A stretch of 64,000 nucleotides of DNA from Agarivorans sp. Alg241-V36 (GCF_900537085.1 NZ_UNRE01000004.1:124001-188000), one strand, 5' to 3'; counted from the first letter of the stretch, positions 54,046 to 63,350 are shown. Numbers and translations are program-made. The notes: a model not told the origin generated them from the letters alone.

Positions 54046-55362
54046 ATGAACACTCAGAAAGTAGATCTACTCGGCGTTGGTATTGGCCCTTTTAATCTAA
54101 GCATCGCGGCTCTAGCCAGCACCAAGCCAGCACTTAGTAGCTTGTTTCTAGAACGTAAGAAAGAGTTTGCTTGGCACCCTGGTTTGTTGCTGAACGACGC
54201 CAAAATGCAAACCTCATACTTAAAAGATTTGGTCACTGGCATCGACCCAACCAACCCCTACAGCTTTTTAAATTATTTGGTTGAGCAACATAAGCTTTAT
54301 CCCTTTATTGCATCTGGCCAATCGGTGATTTCGCGCTTAGAGTTTTCCCATTACTTAAGCTGGGCAGCTCATAGCTTGAGCAATACTCGCTTTGATCAAA
54401 ATGTTCAGGCCATTGATTATGATGGCGACAGTTTTCATATTGAAACCGACAACCAAGCCTATCAAAGCAAACACTTAGTAGTGGGCACAGGCATGCAGCC
54501 ACAGGTGCCGACATTTTGTGAGCCTCACATTAGCAATAGCTGTTTTCATGCCAGCGAATTGGCATTAAGAAAACCGAACTTAAGTGGCAAACGGGTGGCC
54601 ATTATTGGTGGTGGGCAGACCGGTGCCGACGTGTTCCAACACCTCTTCGACCAAACCTTTGGTGAGGTAAAAGAGATAAACTGGATATCGCGACGCTCCA
54701 ACATCGAAGCCTTAGATGAAAGCTGCTTCACCGATCAATATTTCATGCCAGACTACGTTGAAGGTTTTTATCAACTGGGCCAACAAACTAAAAACAGTGA
54801 AGTGTCTCGACAAAAGCTCACCAGCGATGGGATTACCAATGATTGCCTGCAAGGTATTTATCAGCGCTTGTATCACGATCGTTTTGTGCTCAACAATCCG
54901 AGTTGGTGGTCGATTCAACCTAACCGAACTTTAATGTCGATGGCTCACTCAGAGCTTGGTTATAAGCTACATCTTGAACATGGCTTAACCCACGACAATA
55001 CTCAAATACATGCCGATGTAGTGATTTTGTGTACTGGATATAGCCGCGCCCTGCCCGCTTGTTTAAATGAGCTCGCCAAGCAAATCCCACTTAATCCACA
55101 AGGCCTGCCAGAGCTTTGCCCAGATTTTAGCGTGAACTGGCCTGGTGCCAGCAGCAACCGCATTTACATGGTGAATGCTGGCATTCACAGCCACGGCATT
55201 GCCGAGCCACAACTAAGCTTAGCCACTTGGCGCGCCGCTAAAATTCTTAATCATGCCAGCGGCCAAAACCTCTACGATATTGAACCCGCAGCAGCGGTGG
55301 TAGACTGGGGGTTAAACGCCTTAGAGCAAACTGAACAAAGCTTAGCGGCCTTAGGCTCATAA
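54046..55362 (+). CDS. iucD: Lysine N6-hydroxylase IucD
   Basis: IucD is a flavin-dependent monooxygenase that N6-hydroxylates L-lysine, the first step of aerobactin-type synthesis. The 438-aa protein has the FAD motif GVGIGPFNLSIAAL at residue 10, WHPGLLLNDAKMQTSYLKDLV, the NADPH motif GGGQTGADVF and the C-terminal HGIAEPQLSLATWRAAKILN. I recall E. coli IucD as very similar in these segments. I chose the ATG at 54046, which gives the family N-terminus, with AGGGATAG upstream. No lysine/ornithine decarboxylase is present, arguing for lysine rather than cadaverine as the building block. Confidence 0.93.
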   Translation: MNTQKVDLLGVGIGPFNLSIAALASTKPALSSLFLERKKEFAWHPGLLLNDAKMQTSYLKDLVTGIDPTNPYSFLNYLVEQHKLYPFIASGQSVISRLEFSHYLSWAAHSLSNTRFDQNVQAIDYDGDSFHIETDNQAYQSKHLVVGTGMQPQVPTFCEPHISNSCFHASELALRKPNLSGKRVAIIGGGQTGADVFQHLFDQTFGEVKEINWISRRSNIEALDESCFTDQYFMPDYVEGFYQLGQQTKNSEVSRQKLTSDGITNDCLQGIYQRLYHDRFVLNNPSWWSIQPNRTLMSMAHSELGYKLHLEHGLTHDNTQIHADVVILCTGYSRALPACLNELAKQIPLNPQGLPELCPDFSVNWPGASSNRIYMVNAGIHSHGIAEPQLSLATWRAAKILNHASGQNLYDIEPAAAVVDWGLNALEQTEQSLAALGS

Positions 55363-55369
55363 ATAACGA

Positions 55370-55392
55370 TTGCGGCTTCGGCCGCTTTATCT
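55370..55392 (+). terminator. Probable terminator of the siderophore operon
   Basis: GCGGC (55372-55376) and GCCGC (55381-55385) form a stem around a stable TTCG tetraloop, followed by a short TTTATCTT tract, just after the iucD stop. Confidence 0.6.
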
Positions 55393-55532
55393 TCCCTGCT
55401 CGCAACATGCTTTTCTAACAGTCCTTAACGAAACACCAAACCTGTATCGGTGCAAATGGAATAACCGTTATTCCAACTAAAAGTACTCACCGAAGTAAAC
55501 TCAAGGTCCTTTATTTACTTAGGTAGTTAGCA

Positions 55533-56039
55533 ATGGCCGTAAACAAACCAAGCCGTTTAACTTCCAAAGGACTGAGCAGCAACACCCCAGGGATCGTTAA
55601 ACGCATTCTTAGTAAAACACTAAAACTAGCAATAGGCTTAGCTTGCCTAGTGTTGGCTTCTGTCGGCTTATCTAAGCTCGGCACCGTGCACGGCAAAGAC
55701 CTACCCGAAAGCTACTTTGCCGACGGTTACCCTACTATTCTGGCCCTGCTTGATTCCGAAGTGTTTATGGGTTTCGTATTTTTTGTCACCATTGCCTTAA
55801 TCATCTACGTGCTCTACTTACTGTGGCAACTGCACGAAATCGCGGTCCACAAGGCTTCGCAGATGTCGAGCGCCCATACTCAGATTGTTTTTGCCCTGTC
55901 TCTTTGTGGCTTATTCATCGATAAAACGTGGTGGGTGCTAGCGATTATTATTGCCTTTGCTCGCTGGGATGTACTCTCTGACGCCTTGTCGGAAATCATT
56001 CGAAAAGGCCGCTCTACTTTGCAGCCTAAAGGAGAGTAA
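55533..56039 (+). CDS. Three-helix inner-membrane protein of unknown function
   Basis: I do not recognise this 168-aa protein. It has three hydrophobic segments (about residues 28-47, 73-98 and 113-140) and basic ends. It lies 2 nt upstream of an HlyD-type gene, with GGAG between them, so the two are surely co-expressed and probably work together as a membrane adaptor pair. A weak AGGT precedes its ATG. The function is unknown. Confidence 0.7.
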   Translation: MAVNKPSRLTSKGLSSNTPGIVKRILSKTLKLAIGLACLVLASVGLSKLGTVHGKDLPESYFADGYPTILALLDSEVFMGFVFFVTIALIIYVLYLLWQLHEIAVHKASQMSSAHTQIVFALSLCGLFIDKTWWVLAIIIAFARWDVLSDALSEIIRKGRSTLQPKGE

Positions 56040-56041
56040 TC

Positions 56042-57073
56042 ATGAAAGAGATTATGCTGCCTTACATTTTAATTTGCTGGGTGTTGGTCAAAATGGGCGT
56101 GGTGCAATGGACGCTACGAAATGCCACCATCATTGTTGGTTTAGGCTTTTTATTGGCCTTTACCCTATTTACTGCCCACCGTTTTTGGTCGCCAGCCGAT
56201 TTAACCGACAGCACTACAGTTAAAGCGCCACATGCAGTGCTTAGCCCACTATTAGGCCAAGAGGTTGAACAGGTATTCGTTGAGCACAACCAAAGGGTGA
56301 AACAAGGTGACTTAATTTACACCCTTAAATCGGTGGATTCTGCGGCACAAATGCAAAGCTTGAATGCCCAAAAGCTAGCGGCCCAAGCCGATATTGTTGC
56401 CTTAACTCACCAAATTGATAACGACAATAAAACCCTTTACCGCTTGGAATCACTGAATGAGTTTTCTAATGATGCAGAGCGCGATGAAGTAAAAACGCGC
56501 TTACAAACCAGCCACGCAAAAGTGGCAGCCGCAAACGCCCAAGTGTTGAATATTGAAGCGCAGCTAAAAACCGCCGCTTGGCAAAATGAGCGCCGTGAAG
56601 TTCGCGCTCCCTTTGACGGGCAGTTATCAATATCTAACATCGTCAATGGCACCCGCATTGGTAACATGCACCTTTACAACAATGACAAAAAGTTTGTTGA
56701 AATGCGCATAGCCGACCAAACCTATGGGCGCATTAAAGTGGGGCAATTTGCCGAGTTTTTTGTTAATGCCTACCCAGGTGAAATATTCAGAGGCCGAGTG
56801 CACAGCATCACCACCGGAACCGGCGAAGCAAGGGTGCCGGTAATTAATGGCTCGCAACATGTGCGCCAACACGTAGGCAATAACGCGGGTAGCCACGGCC
56901 GTACTGTGATTATCGAATTTGATGAGCCAGAGGGTTATAGCATCCCGATAGGCGCGACCGGGTCAGGTTGGATATCGGCCACTAAGCCCCATCCTGCACT
57001 TGGCTTTATGGACATTATTGGTGGCGCGACCGTAAGGCTAAAAGCTTATAAAGCTTACTTATCGGCGATTTAA
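56042..57073 (+). CDS. HlyD family membrane-fusion protein
   Basis: This 343-aa protein has two N-terminal hydrophobic stretches (LPYILICWVLVKMGVV and IIVGLGFLLAFTLFTA), a lipoyl-like half (VKAPHAVLSPLLGQEVEQVF), a helical hairpin (about residues 95-170) and a beta domain with RAPFDGQLSISNIVNGT. It is an HlyD/EmrA/YibH-type adaptor. It follows the small membrane protein by 2 nt and has no transporter-sized partner in the window, so how it reaches the outer membrane is unclear. A LysR gene is convergent. Confidence 0.85.
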   Translation: MKEIMLPYILICWVLVKMGVVQWTLRNATIIVGLGFLLAFTLFTAHRFWSPADLTDSTTVKAPHAVLSPLLGQEVEQVFVEHNQRVKQGDLIYTLKSVDSAAQMQSLNAQKLAAQADIVALTHQIDNDNKTLYRLESLNEFSNDAERDEVKTRLQTSHAKVAAANAQVLNIEAQLKTAAWQNERREVRAPFDGQLSISNIVNGTRIGNMHLYNNDKKFVEMRIADQTYGRIKVGQFAEFFVNAYPGEIFRGRVHSITTGTGEARVPVINGSQHVRQHVGNNAGSHGRTVIIEFDEPEGYSIPIGATGSGWISATKPHPALGFMDIIGGATVRLKAYKAYLSAI

Positions 57074-57087
57074 GGCCATGCGAACGA

Positions 57088-57120
57088 CTAAAGGCTGGGA
57101 GTTTGTCTCCTAGCCTTTAG
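57088..57120. terminator. Bidirectional hairpin between HlyD and LysR genes
   Basis: CTAAAGGCT (57088-57096) pairs with AGCCTTTAG (57112-57120), with GGGAG/CTCC extending the stem. It overlaps the stop codon of the convergent LysR gene. The flanks are only weakly T-rich. Confidence 0.55.
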
Positions 57121-57914
57121 TTCACACCTTGATTGATGATAGGTGTGACAAGTTCCATCAACCATTGAGTCTTGTTGGAATGCCGATTAGACGCTTTCAT
57201 GATTAAGGCCACATCTAAGTTAAGCTTTGGCAAGGCATCTTGAGCGTTGTAACGCGCATAGCGCAAGGTAAAACACTCGTCGAGTAACTGCGACATAAGC
57301 TGGTAATTATCAACACAAATCGAGGCTTTAATATTGGGGTTAAGCACCTCAAAGTGATTAGTATATTGATTCACCCCAGAGACAATAAACTTTACATATT
57401 CACCCTGCTGATTACCTTCAAAATAGCCAGAGCCACTATGTAAGCGTTTTTGATACAAAGATTGCGGCTTGTCACTAATTACATGTAAGCCCATGTCGAC
57501 TTCACCCTGCAAAATTAACGACTCACTATGTTCGCCCCAAACTCGCATTTCGATTACCGCTTGAGTTTGCTGTCTGATTGCTTGAATTAAGGCTTTACCT
57601 TTTTCTACTAAATACGGCTCTGCAATGTGCAGGCAAACTCTCTCTAGAGACATAGGATCAAAGCTTTCAGCTTCTAGGGACAAACTTACCTGTTCAAAGG
57701 CAAGCTTAAGTTTGGGAGCAATAGCATTGGCGTAGGCGGTAGCGCTTAACCCATCGGCTCCGCGAATAAACAGCGGATCGTTTAAATCGTTCCTAAGCTG
57801 CGCCAGTACTTTAGACACGTAGGACTGGGAGCGTCCCAGCTTTTTAGCCGCCTTACTGGTAGATCTCGATTGCATTAGCTCCAAAAACACCCGTAGCGCG
57901 TTATAGTCGGTCAT
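57117..57914 (-). CDS. LysR family transcriptional regulator (short)
   Basis: This 265-aa LysR-type regulator has the N-terminal helix-turn-helix (SRSTSKAAKKLGRSQSYVSK near residue 16) and a shorter-than-usual effector domain (about 300 residues is typical overall). It is convergent with the HlyD gene, so it may control it or the pre genes. The effector is unknown. Confidence 0.85.
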   Translation of the reverse strand: MTDYNALRVFLELMQSRSTSKAAKKLGRSQSYVSKVLAQLRNDLNDPLFIRGADGLSATAYANAIAPKLKLAFEQVSLSLEAESFDPMSLERVCLHIAEPYLVEKGKALIQAIRQQTQAVIEMRVWGEHSESLILQGEVDMGLHVISDKPQSLYQKRLHSGSGYFEGNQQGEYVKFIVSGVNQYTNHFEVLNPNIKASICVDNYQLMSQLLDECFTLRYARYNAQDALPKLNLDVALIMKASNRHSNKTQWLMELVTPIINQGVN

Positions 57915-58007
57915 TGTTTATAAAACCCTTGTTGCTGCATTTATCCGCTGTCCAATCCCCTTCCTTATACTATGGACTATAAAATTTAGCTCGAGTTTAA
58001 ACAAACA

Positions 58008-58031
58008 AGCCTCCAAATTAATCAGGAGGCT
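58008..58031 (-). terminator. Terminator of the preTA operon
   Basis: On the minus strand AGCCTCC and GGAGGCT (58025-58031 with 58008-58014) form a stem around a 10-nt loop, followed by TGTTTGTTT. It lies 28 nt beyond the preA stop. Confidence 0.7.
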
Positions 58032-58058
58032 GGCTATTATGGTTTAGAGCTAGCAAGC

Positions 58059-59333
58059 TCAAGAAGCATCTTTATAGGGGTTGCGCGGATCTTGGGTCCA
58101 ATTCATATAAGGCTTATCAGCCTCCTTTTGCTCCATCTTAATACATTGATCAACTGGGCAGGTGATTTGGCATAAGTTACAGCCAACGCATTTATCTTCA
58201 ATCACTTCAAACGCAACACTACCATCTTCGCGCTCTGTTTTATTGATGGCTTGATGAGAAGTATCTTCACAGGCAATATAGCAGCGACCACAGCCAATAC
58301 ATTTGTCTTCGTCAATATCGGCTACAACCTTGTAGTTCATATTGAGGTACTTCCAATCGGTAGTATTGGGAATAGCTAGCCCCTGGAAGTCAGTTATTTT
58401 TTCGTAACCTTTACTGTCCATCCAATTCGATAAACCGGACTTCATCTCTTCAACAATTCTAAATCCGTAGATCATCGCCGCTGTACATACTTGTACCGAG
58501 CCCGAGCCTAATGAAATAAACTCCGCAGCATCGCGCCAATTGCCTATGCCACCAATCCCCGAAATAGGCAAACCGGCTGTTTCGGGATCGCGAGCAATCT
58601 CGCTCACCATATTTAAGGCAATTGGTTTAACCGCTGGGCCACAATAACCACCATGGGTACTTTTACCATCAACAATCGGTCTAGCTGCCATTTGGTCTAA
58701 ATCGATACCAGTAATTGAATTAATGGTATTAATTAGCGAAACCGCGTCGGCGCCACCTCGTTTTGCCGCCTGGGCTGAGAAACGAATATCGGTAATATTG
58801 GGGGTGAGCTTCACGATAACCGGCATGCTGCTGTACATTTTGCACCAGCGAGTCACCATTTCTACGTACTCTGGCACTTGCCCTACTGCAGCGCCCATGC
58901 CTCGCTCGGGCATCCCGTGAGGACAACCAAAGTTAAGCTCTAAGCCATCGGCTCCTGTTTGCTCAACTTGTTTAACAATTTTCTTCCAAGCTTCTTCTTC
59001 ACAAGGCACCATCAGTGATACCACTAACGCCCTATCTGGCCAGCTTTTTTTAACCGCTTCAATCTCGCGTAAGTTAATCTCTAAGCTGCGATCGGTAATC
59101 AACTCAATGTTGTTAAAGCCCGCCACTTCGCCATTGTGGTCATAAGTGGCCGAATAACGAGATGACACATTTACCGCCGCTGGGTCTTCTCCTAATGTTT
59201 TCCACACTACACCACCCCAGCCGGCTTCATAGGCTCGTTCTACATTGTAAGCCTTGTCTGTTGGAGGAGCAGAAGCTAGCCAAAATGGGTTCGGGGATTT
59301 AATTCCTGCAAATTCTATTGATAAGTCAGCCAT
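58059..59333 (-). CDS. preA: NAD-dependent dihydropyrimidine dehydrogenase subunit PreA
   Basis: PreA is the FMN and Fe-S subunit of the enzyme that reversibly reduces uracil or thymine to the dihydro form. The 424-aa protein has a dihydroorotate dehydrogenase-like barrel (SPNPFWLASAPPT, NFGCPHGMPERGMGAAVGQ), and a C-terminal ferredoxin domain with two 4Fe-4S motifs (CIGCGRCYIAC and CVGCNLCQITC). It begins 4 nt after preT, so the pair is co-translated. It opens the reductive pyrimidine pathway together with HydA and the amidohydrolase. Confidence 0.97.
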   Translation of the reverse strand: MADLSIEFAGIKSPNPFWLASAPPTDKAYNVERAYEAGWGGVVWKTLGEDPAAVNVSSRYSATYDHNGEVAGFNNIELITDRSLEINLREIEAVKKSWPDRALVVSLMVPCEEEAWKKIVKQVEQTGADGLELNFGCPHGMPERGMGAAVGQVPEYVEMVTRWCKMYSSMPVIVKLTPNITDIRFSAQAAKRGGADAVSLINTINSITGIDLDQMAARPIVDGKSTHGGYCGPAVKPIALNMVSEIARDPETAGLPISGIGGIGNWRDAAEFISLGSGSVQVCTAAMIYGFRIVEEMKSGLSNWMDSKGYEKITDFQGLAIPNTTDWKYLNMNYKVVADIDEDKCIGCGRCYIACEDTSHQAINKTEREDGSVAFEVIEDKCVGCNLCQITCPVDQCIKMEQKEADKPYMNWTQDPRNPYKDAS

Positions 59334-59337
59334 AATT

Positions 59338-60693
59338 TCACACCTCTACCGAATTTATTTGTTGATGAATCGCTAAGGCCGCTAACTTGCCTTGCTGAAC
59401 AGCTTCAACAGTAAGATCTTGCCCTTCTGAGGTGCAGTCTCCACCAGCAAAAACGCCGTCGAGGCTGGTAACCTGCTGACCTACAGTGGTGATTTTTCCG
59501 TTACTAATGGTAGGGATTAGCTGCTCTTTTTCTGGGTAAACAAATTTTTGCCCCACCGCCTTAAACACTGCCGAGCAAGCAACATCAAAGGTTTGATCGC
59601 TATCTTTAAGCTGCCCGTCTTCGCTATAGGTTTTTCTAAAGGTCATACTGCGTAACACGCCATCATGGTCGAGATTTATGTTCTCAGGCTTAGCCCAAGT
59701 TTTTATTCTCACTTGATGATTTTTAGCAATTTGTTGTTCGTGTTTGGTGGCGCTCATTTGCTCTTCACCACGGCGATAAACTAAGGTGACATCTTCGGTG
59801 CCCAAACGTTTAAGCTGGCATGCCATGTCTATTGCGGTATTACCGGCACCAATTACCACTGCGCTATCCTGTGGAATATCAAGTTGATTTAGATCACTGG
59901 CTTGGCGTAACTCTCTAATAAAATCAACAGCATTAATCACCTGAGGGTGCACTTCGTTAACCAACATTAATGACTGCACATCTTGTAGGCCCAAGGCCAA
60001 GAACACAGCATCAAACTGGTCTTTAAGCTGCTCTAGGCTGATGTCTTTTCCTAAAGCCGTTTCGGTATGCAAGGTAATACCGCCAATACTTAGAATAAAA
60101 TCCACTTCTTTTTGGGCAAAGTTGTCGGTGAGCTTATATTTAGCAATGCCATATTCATTTAAACCACCCGCTTTCGATGCAGCTTCGAAAATTTCCACGT
60201 CATTACCCAACATAGCTAGACGGTGGGCGCAACTTAAACCGGCCGGCCCAGCCCCTACAATCGCCACTGTTTTTCCTGTAGCAGCTTCACGCTTAAAGGG
60301 ATGACCAACAAATGTTGCATTGTCTGTGGCATGGCGCTGCAATAAGCCAATCTTAACCGGAGCCTGTTCTTGTTCTTTGTTTCGAACACAAGCTTGTTCA
60401 CACAAGATTTCCGTTGGACAAACACGTGCACAGCTGCCGCCCATAATGTTCTCTTGGTAAATGGTTTTGGCAGCGCCAGTTAAGTCATCGGCATGAATGC
60501 TGGCAATAAAACTAGGAATATTAATCTTGGAAGGGCAAGCAGTTATACAAGGCGCGTCGTAGCAGTAATAACAACGCGAACTTTCTATTCCAGCTTGGCG
60601 GGCACTTAACGCCGGGTTAATGTCCTTGAACATTTGATCAAGAGCTAACTGCTGTTGCGAATAGCCTTGCGGCTTCTCCATACTCATCACCAT
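59338..60693 (-). CDS. preT: NAD-dependent dihydropyrimidine dehydrogenase subunit PreT
   Basis: PreT is the FAD and NAD(P)H-binding partner of PreA and is related to the small subunit of glutamate synthase. The 451-aa protein has N-terminal Fe-S cysteines (CYYCYDAPC near residue 42, then CARVCP and CEQAC), an FAD motif VGAGPAGLSCAHRL and a second dinucleotide motif VIGAGNTAIDMA. The ATG at 60693 has AAGGAG 6 nt upstream. An operator-like palindrome lies 78 nt upstream, and the RutR-like regulator is divergent. Confidence 0.96.
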   Translation of the reverse strand: MVMSMEKPQGYSQQQLALDQMFKDINPALSARQAGIESSRCYYCYDAPCITACPSKINIPSFIASIHADDLTGAAKTIYQENIMGGSCARVCPTEILCEQACVRNKEQEQAPVKIGLLQRHATDNATFVGHPFKREAATGKTVAIVGAGPAGLSCAHRLAMLGNDVEIFEAASKAGGLNEYGIAKYKLTDNFAQKEVDFILSIGGITLHTETALGKDISLEQLKDQFDAVFLALGLQDVQSLMLVNEVHPQVINAVDFIRELRQASDLNQLDIPQDSAVVIGAGNTAIDMACQLKRLGTEDVTLVYRRGEEQMSATKHEQQIAKNHQVRIKTWAKPENINLDHDGVLRSMTFRKTYSEDGQLKDSDQTFDVACSAVFKAVGQKFVYPEKEQLIPTISNGKITTVGQQVTSLDGVFAGGDCTSEGQDLTVEAVQQGKLAALAIHQQINSVEV

Positions 60694-60770
60694 GGGATCT
60701 CCTTATCTTTTTTATTACTGAGACGTACATCTCTAGTTGTATAAAAATAAGGCAAAGCCCATGCCATCTC

Positions 60771-60786
60771 CTGACCACGCGGTCAG
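60771..60786. promoter_or_regulatory. Pyrimidine operator copy 1 (preT side)
   Basis: CTGACCACGCGGTCAG has perfect 6-bp arms (CTGACC/GGTCAG). It lies between preT and the RutR-like gene, 78 nt upstream of preT. It resembles the RutR consensus TTGACCANNTGGTCAA in its core and is repeated twice more in this cluster. Confidence 0.75.
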
Positions 60787-60988
60787 AAGATTAGATAAAT
60801 ACAATCGGTATATCTATATCCTTTTGTTTTTAAAGGGTAATTAGATTAGTTATTCGCTAAAAGTAACTTAGTAGTATTACAACTGCTGCAATTACACGGT
60901 ATGCTTTAGTTAAGCCGCTTGCTCACTTTAAAGGCAAACAGCTACATAATAGTGCAATAAGTGCTCTTACATTGAGAAACGAATTAGT

Positions 60989-61639
60989 ATGAAAACTCCG
61001 CCGAATGGCAAAGCAAAACGCCGTAAGCTCGCCGATATTCGCAAAGATAACTTGAAGCAGATTTTAGAGGTGGCAGAAAACCTATTTGCTCAAAATGGCT
61101 ACAGTGCTACCACCATTGCGGCAATCGCTGCCGAAGCCAACTTACCTAAAGCGAATGTTCTCTATTACTTCAAAACTAAAGAGGCCTTATATAAAGGCGT
61201 TTTAAGCCAACTATTAGTGGTTTGGATGAGCCACATGGATGAGATGACAGCCGATAACCATCCCAAGCTGGCGCTACGACAATACATATTGCAAAAAATG
61301 ACGCTATCTAAGGAACATCCAAATGCCTCTCGAATATTTGCTGCCGAAATCTTACATGGCGCACCTTACTTACGGGAGCAATTAGCTACAGAACTTAAGC
61401 AACAGTTTGATAAAACCTGCCAAGTATTTAGAGAATGGATAGCCAAGCAATGGATGGATCCCATCAACCCTGAGCACTTATTATTTATGATTTGGTCGTC
61501 GACTCAGGCTTACGCCGATTATGCCGTGCAAAGCAGTATGATGATGGATAAAGAGAAGCTAGAAGAAAGCGACTATGAGGAAGGGGTTGAGTTTCTTACC
61601 CGCATGGTACTTAAAGGTTGTGGTGTTAAACTCTTCTAA
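60989..61639 (+). CDS. rutR: RutR-like TetR family regulator
   Basis: This 216-aa TetR-type regulator has the N-terminal helix-turn-helix (YSATTIAAIAAEANLPKANVLYYFKTKE region near residues 38-65; key LPKANVLYYF) and a C-terminal domain as in RutR, the uracil-responsive repressor of pyrimidine catabolism. It is embedded in the pyrimidine cluster and divergent from preT. The three operator copies here match the RutR-like core, so it most likely controls preTA, the amidohydrolase and hydA. The ligand is inferred to be uracil or thymine. Confidence 0.85.
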   Translation: MKTPPNGKAKRRKLADIRKDNLKQILEVAENLFAQNGYSATTIAAIAAEANLPKANVLYYFKTKEALYKGVLSQLLVVWMSHMDEMTADNHPKLALRQYILQKMTLSKEHPNASRIFAAEILHGAPYLREQLATELKQQFDKTCQVFREWIAKQWMDPINPEHLLFMIWSSTQAYADYAVQSSMMMDKEKLEESDYEEGVEFLTRMVLKGCGVKLF

Positions 61640-61727
61640 TAAAACAACAGTTTAACACCACAACAAACAACAGAGCATTGACCATATTCAGCGCTCTGCC
61701 GAGCCTATTTATTGCACCTGTTTGTGA

Positions 61728-62996
61728 TTAAGCAAGATCACTTGCCAACACGCTATTATCTTCACTAACTTGTTCAGCCATTGTTAGCATGGCATTTAAT
61801 AATACCGAGCAGCCCGCTTCACATTCTTCTTGGGTGGTGCTCTCGATTTCGTTATGGCTAATCCCATCTAGACAGGGGGTGAAAATCATTCCAGTTGGCG
61901 CAAAGTCGGAGACATAACAAGCATCGTGTCCGGCACCAGCGATAATATCCATATGGCTGTATCCCAGTTTAGCCGTGGCGTTTCTTACCGCTTCTACACA
62001 AGCTTGATCAAAGTGGATCGGCTCATAATACCAAAACGGATCCAGCTCTATCGCTACTCCGGTTTGCGAAGCTAAATCCGCAACAAAATCACTAAGCTCT
62101 TGATCCATTGCGCTTAACTCTTCATCCAACGGGTGGCGTAAATCAATGCTCATTTCTATTTTGCCGGGAATGGTGTTTCTAGAGTTGGGCATCACATTAA
62201 CAAATCCCACGGTTCCACAACCAGGGGGGTGAGCCTTGGCAATTTCTTCAACCTTTTGAATGAGCTGCGTACTGGCCAATAACGCATCCTTACGTAGGTG
62301 CATTGGAGTTGTGCCTGCGTGTGATTCTCGACCGGTTAGAGTGGCATTAAACCAGCGCTGCCCTTGGCCGCCAGTCACTACGCCAATCTGTTTTTCTTCC
62401 GCCTCTAAGTAAGGGCCTTGTTCAATATGTGTTTCAAAAAAGGCATGGAACTGCCTGCCAGTTACCGGGACATCTCCAGCAAAGCCTATTCGCTGCAACT
62501 CATCACCTAAACGCAAACCATCTACGTCACAACTATCGAGTATTTCCTGCAAACTAAAGCGGCCAGACACCACCCCTGAGCCCATCATCGCTGGCGCGAA
62601 CCGAGAGCCTTCTTCATTGGTCCATACCGATATTTCAATAGGATGTTTGGTTTTAATGCCGTGATCATTCAACGAGCGCACAACTTCTAGGCCAGACAGA
62701 ACCCCAAAAACACCATCAAATTTTCCGCCCGAAGGTTGGGTATCTAAATGACTACCTGTTCCAACAGGCGCTAAACTCATATCCTCGCCGGGACGCACAC
62801 AAAATATGTTGCCCACCTGATCCACACTTACCGTGCAGCCAGCTTCTTCAGCCCACTTGATGTAAAGTTCGCGACCTTGCTTATCGAGATCAGTTAAGGC
62901 TAAACGTTTGCACCCCCCTTTGGCTGTGGCACCTATTTTTGCCATTTCCATTAAGCTGTCCCACAAGCGGTCACTATTAATTTTAAAGCTACTCAT
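61728..62996 (-). CDS. M20-family amidohydrolase, probable beta-ureidopropionase
   Basis: This 422-aa Zn-dependent hydrolase belongs to the M20 group of N-carbamoyl amino acid / allantoate amidohydrolases. GTGSHLDTQPSGGKFDGVFG near residue 80 holds the first metal ligands; EEGSRFAPAMMGSG, ETHIEQGPYLE and GRESHAGTTPM are family hallmarks. In a pyrimidine cluster the likely reaction is hydrolysis of N-carbamoyl-beta-alanine to beta-alanine, the third step. I chose the ATG at 62996 with GGAGG 5 nt away; the ATG one codon earlier is nearly as good. Allantoate or hydantoinase-type substrates cannot be excluded. Confidence 0.9.
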   Translation of the reverse strand: MSSFKINSDRLWDSLMEMAKIGATAKGGCKRLALTDLDKQGRELYIKWAEEAGCTVSVDQVGNIFCVRPGEDMSLAPVGTGSHLDTQPSGGKFDGVFGVLSGLEVVRSLNDHGIKTKHPIEISVWTNEEGSRFAPAMMGSGVVSGRFSLQEILDSCDVDGLRLGDELQRIGFAGDVPVTGRQFHAFFETHIEQGPYLEAEEKQIGVVTGGQGQRWFNATLTGRESHAGTTPMHLRKDALLASTQLIQKVEEIAKAHPPGCGTVGFVNVMPNSRNTIPGKIEMSIDLRHPLDEELSAMDQELSDFVADLASQTGVAIELDPFWYYEPIHFDQACVEAVRNATAKLGYSHMDIIAGAGHDACYVSDFAPTGMIFTPCLDGISHNEIESTTQEECEAGCSVLLNAMLTMAEQVSEDNSVLASDLA

Positions 62997-63081
62997 CATG
63001 GCCTCCAATAACCAAACTACGCCTATTACTAAGCAGTGAAGTAACAAATTAGTTTTGTACTAGGCGGATACATGCAAACAA

Positions 63082-63097
63082 CTGACCACGCGGACAG
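63082..63097. promoter_or_regulatory. Pyrimidine operator copy 2 (amidohydrolase side)
   Basis: CTGACCACGCGGACAG differs from copy 1 at one base. It lies 86 nt upstream of the amidohydrolase start. Confidence 0.75.
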
Positions 63098-63334
63098 GAT
63101 GTTAAACACCAAAGCATAAGCCATTGATTTAATTGAGTATAAACTATTAAAACATTAATAATCTCAGTGAAAACAGTTAATTCCCGAGTAAATCGCTCAG
63201 TTTTTATGCACTAAAATTGGGCTTAACCGCCCTGCCTTGAGGCGTAAGTATTCAATAGCAGTGACTAACCATACTGCCAATCTAGCCACTTAAGCCAAGT
63301 AAGCGCGCGGCTTACAGCCTCCTTAACAATAACT

Positions 63335-63350
63335 TCTGTCCACATGGTCA
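63335..63350. promoter_or_regulatory. Pyrimidine operator copy 3 (hydA side)
   Basis: CTGTCCACATGGTCAG matches copy 1 at 13 of 16 positions, including one perfect half-site. It lies about 95 nt upstream of hydA. Confidence 0.7.

Noticed and set aside
53777-54254. Several minus-strand ORFs around the siderophore gene junction
   Set aside because: They are antisense to the clear acetyltransferase domain and iucD reading frames.
41751-55362. Putrebactin/bisucaberin-type cluster
   Set aside because: No ornithine or lysine decarboxylase is present and there are two NIS synthetases, which fits a citrate-lysine (aerobactin-type) pathway better.
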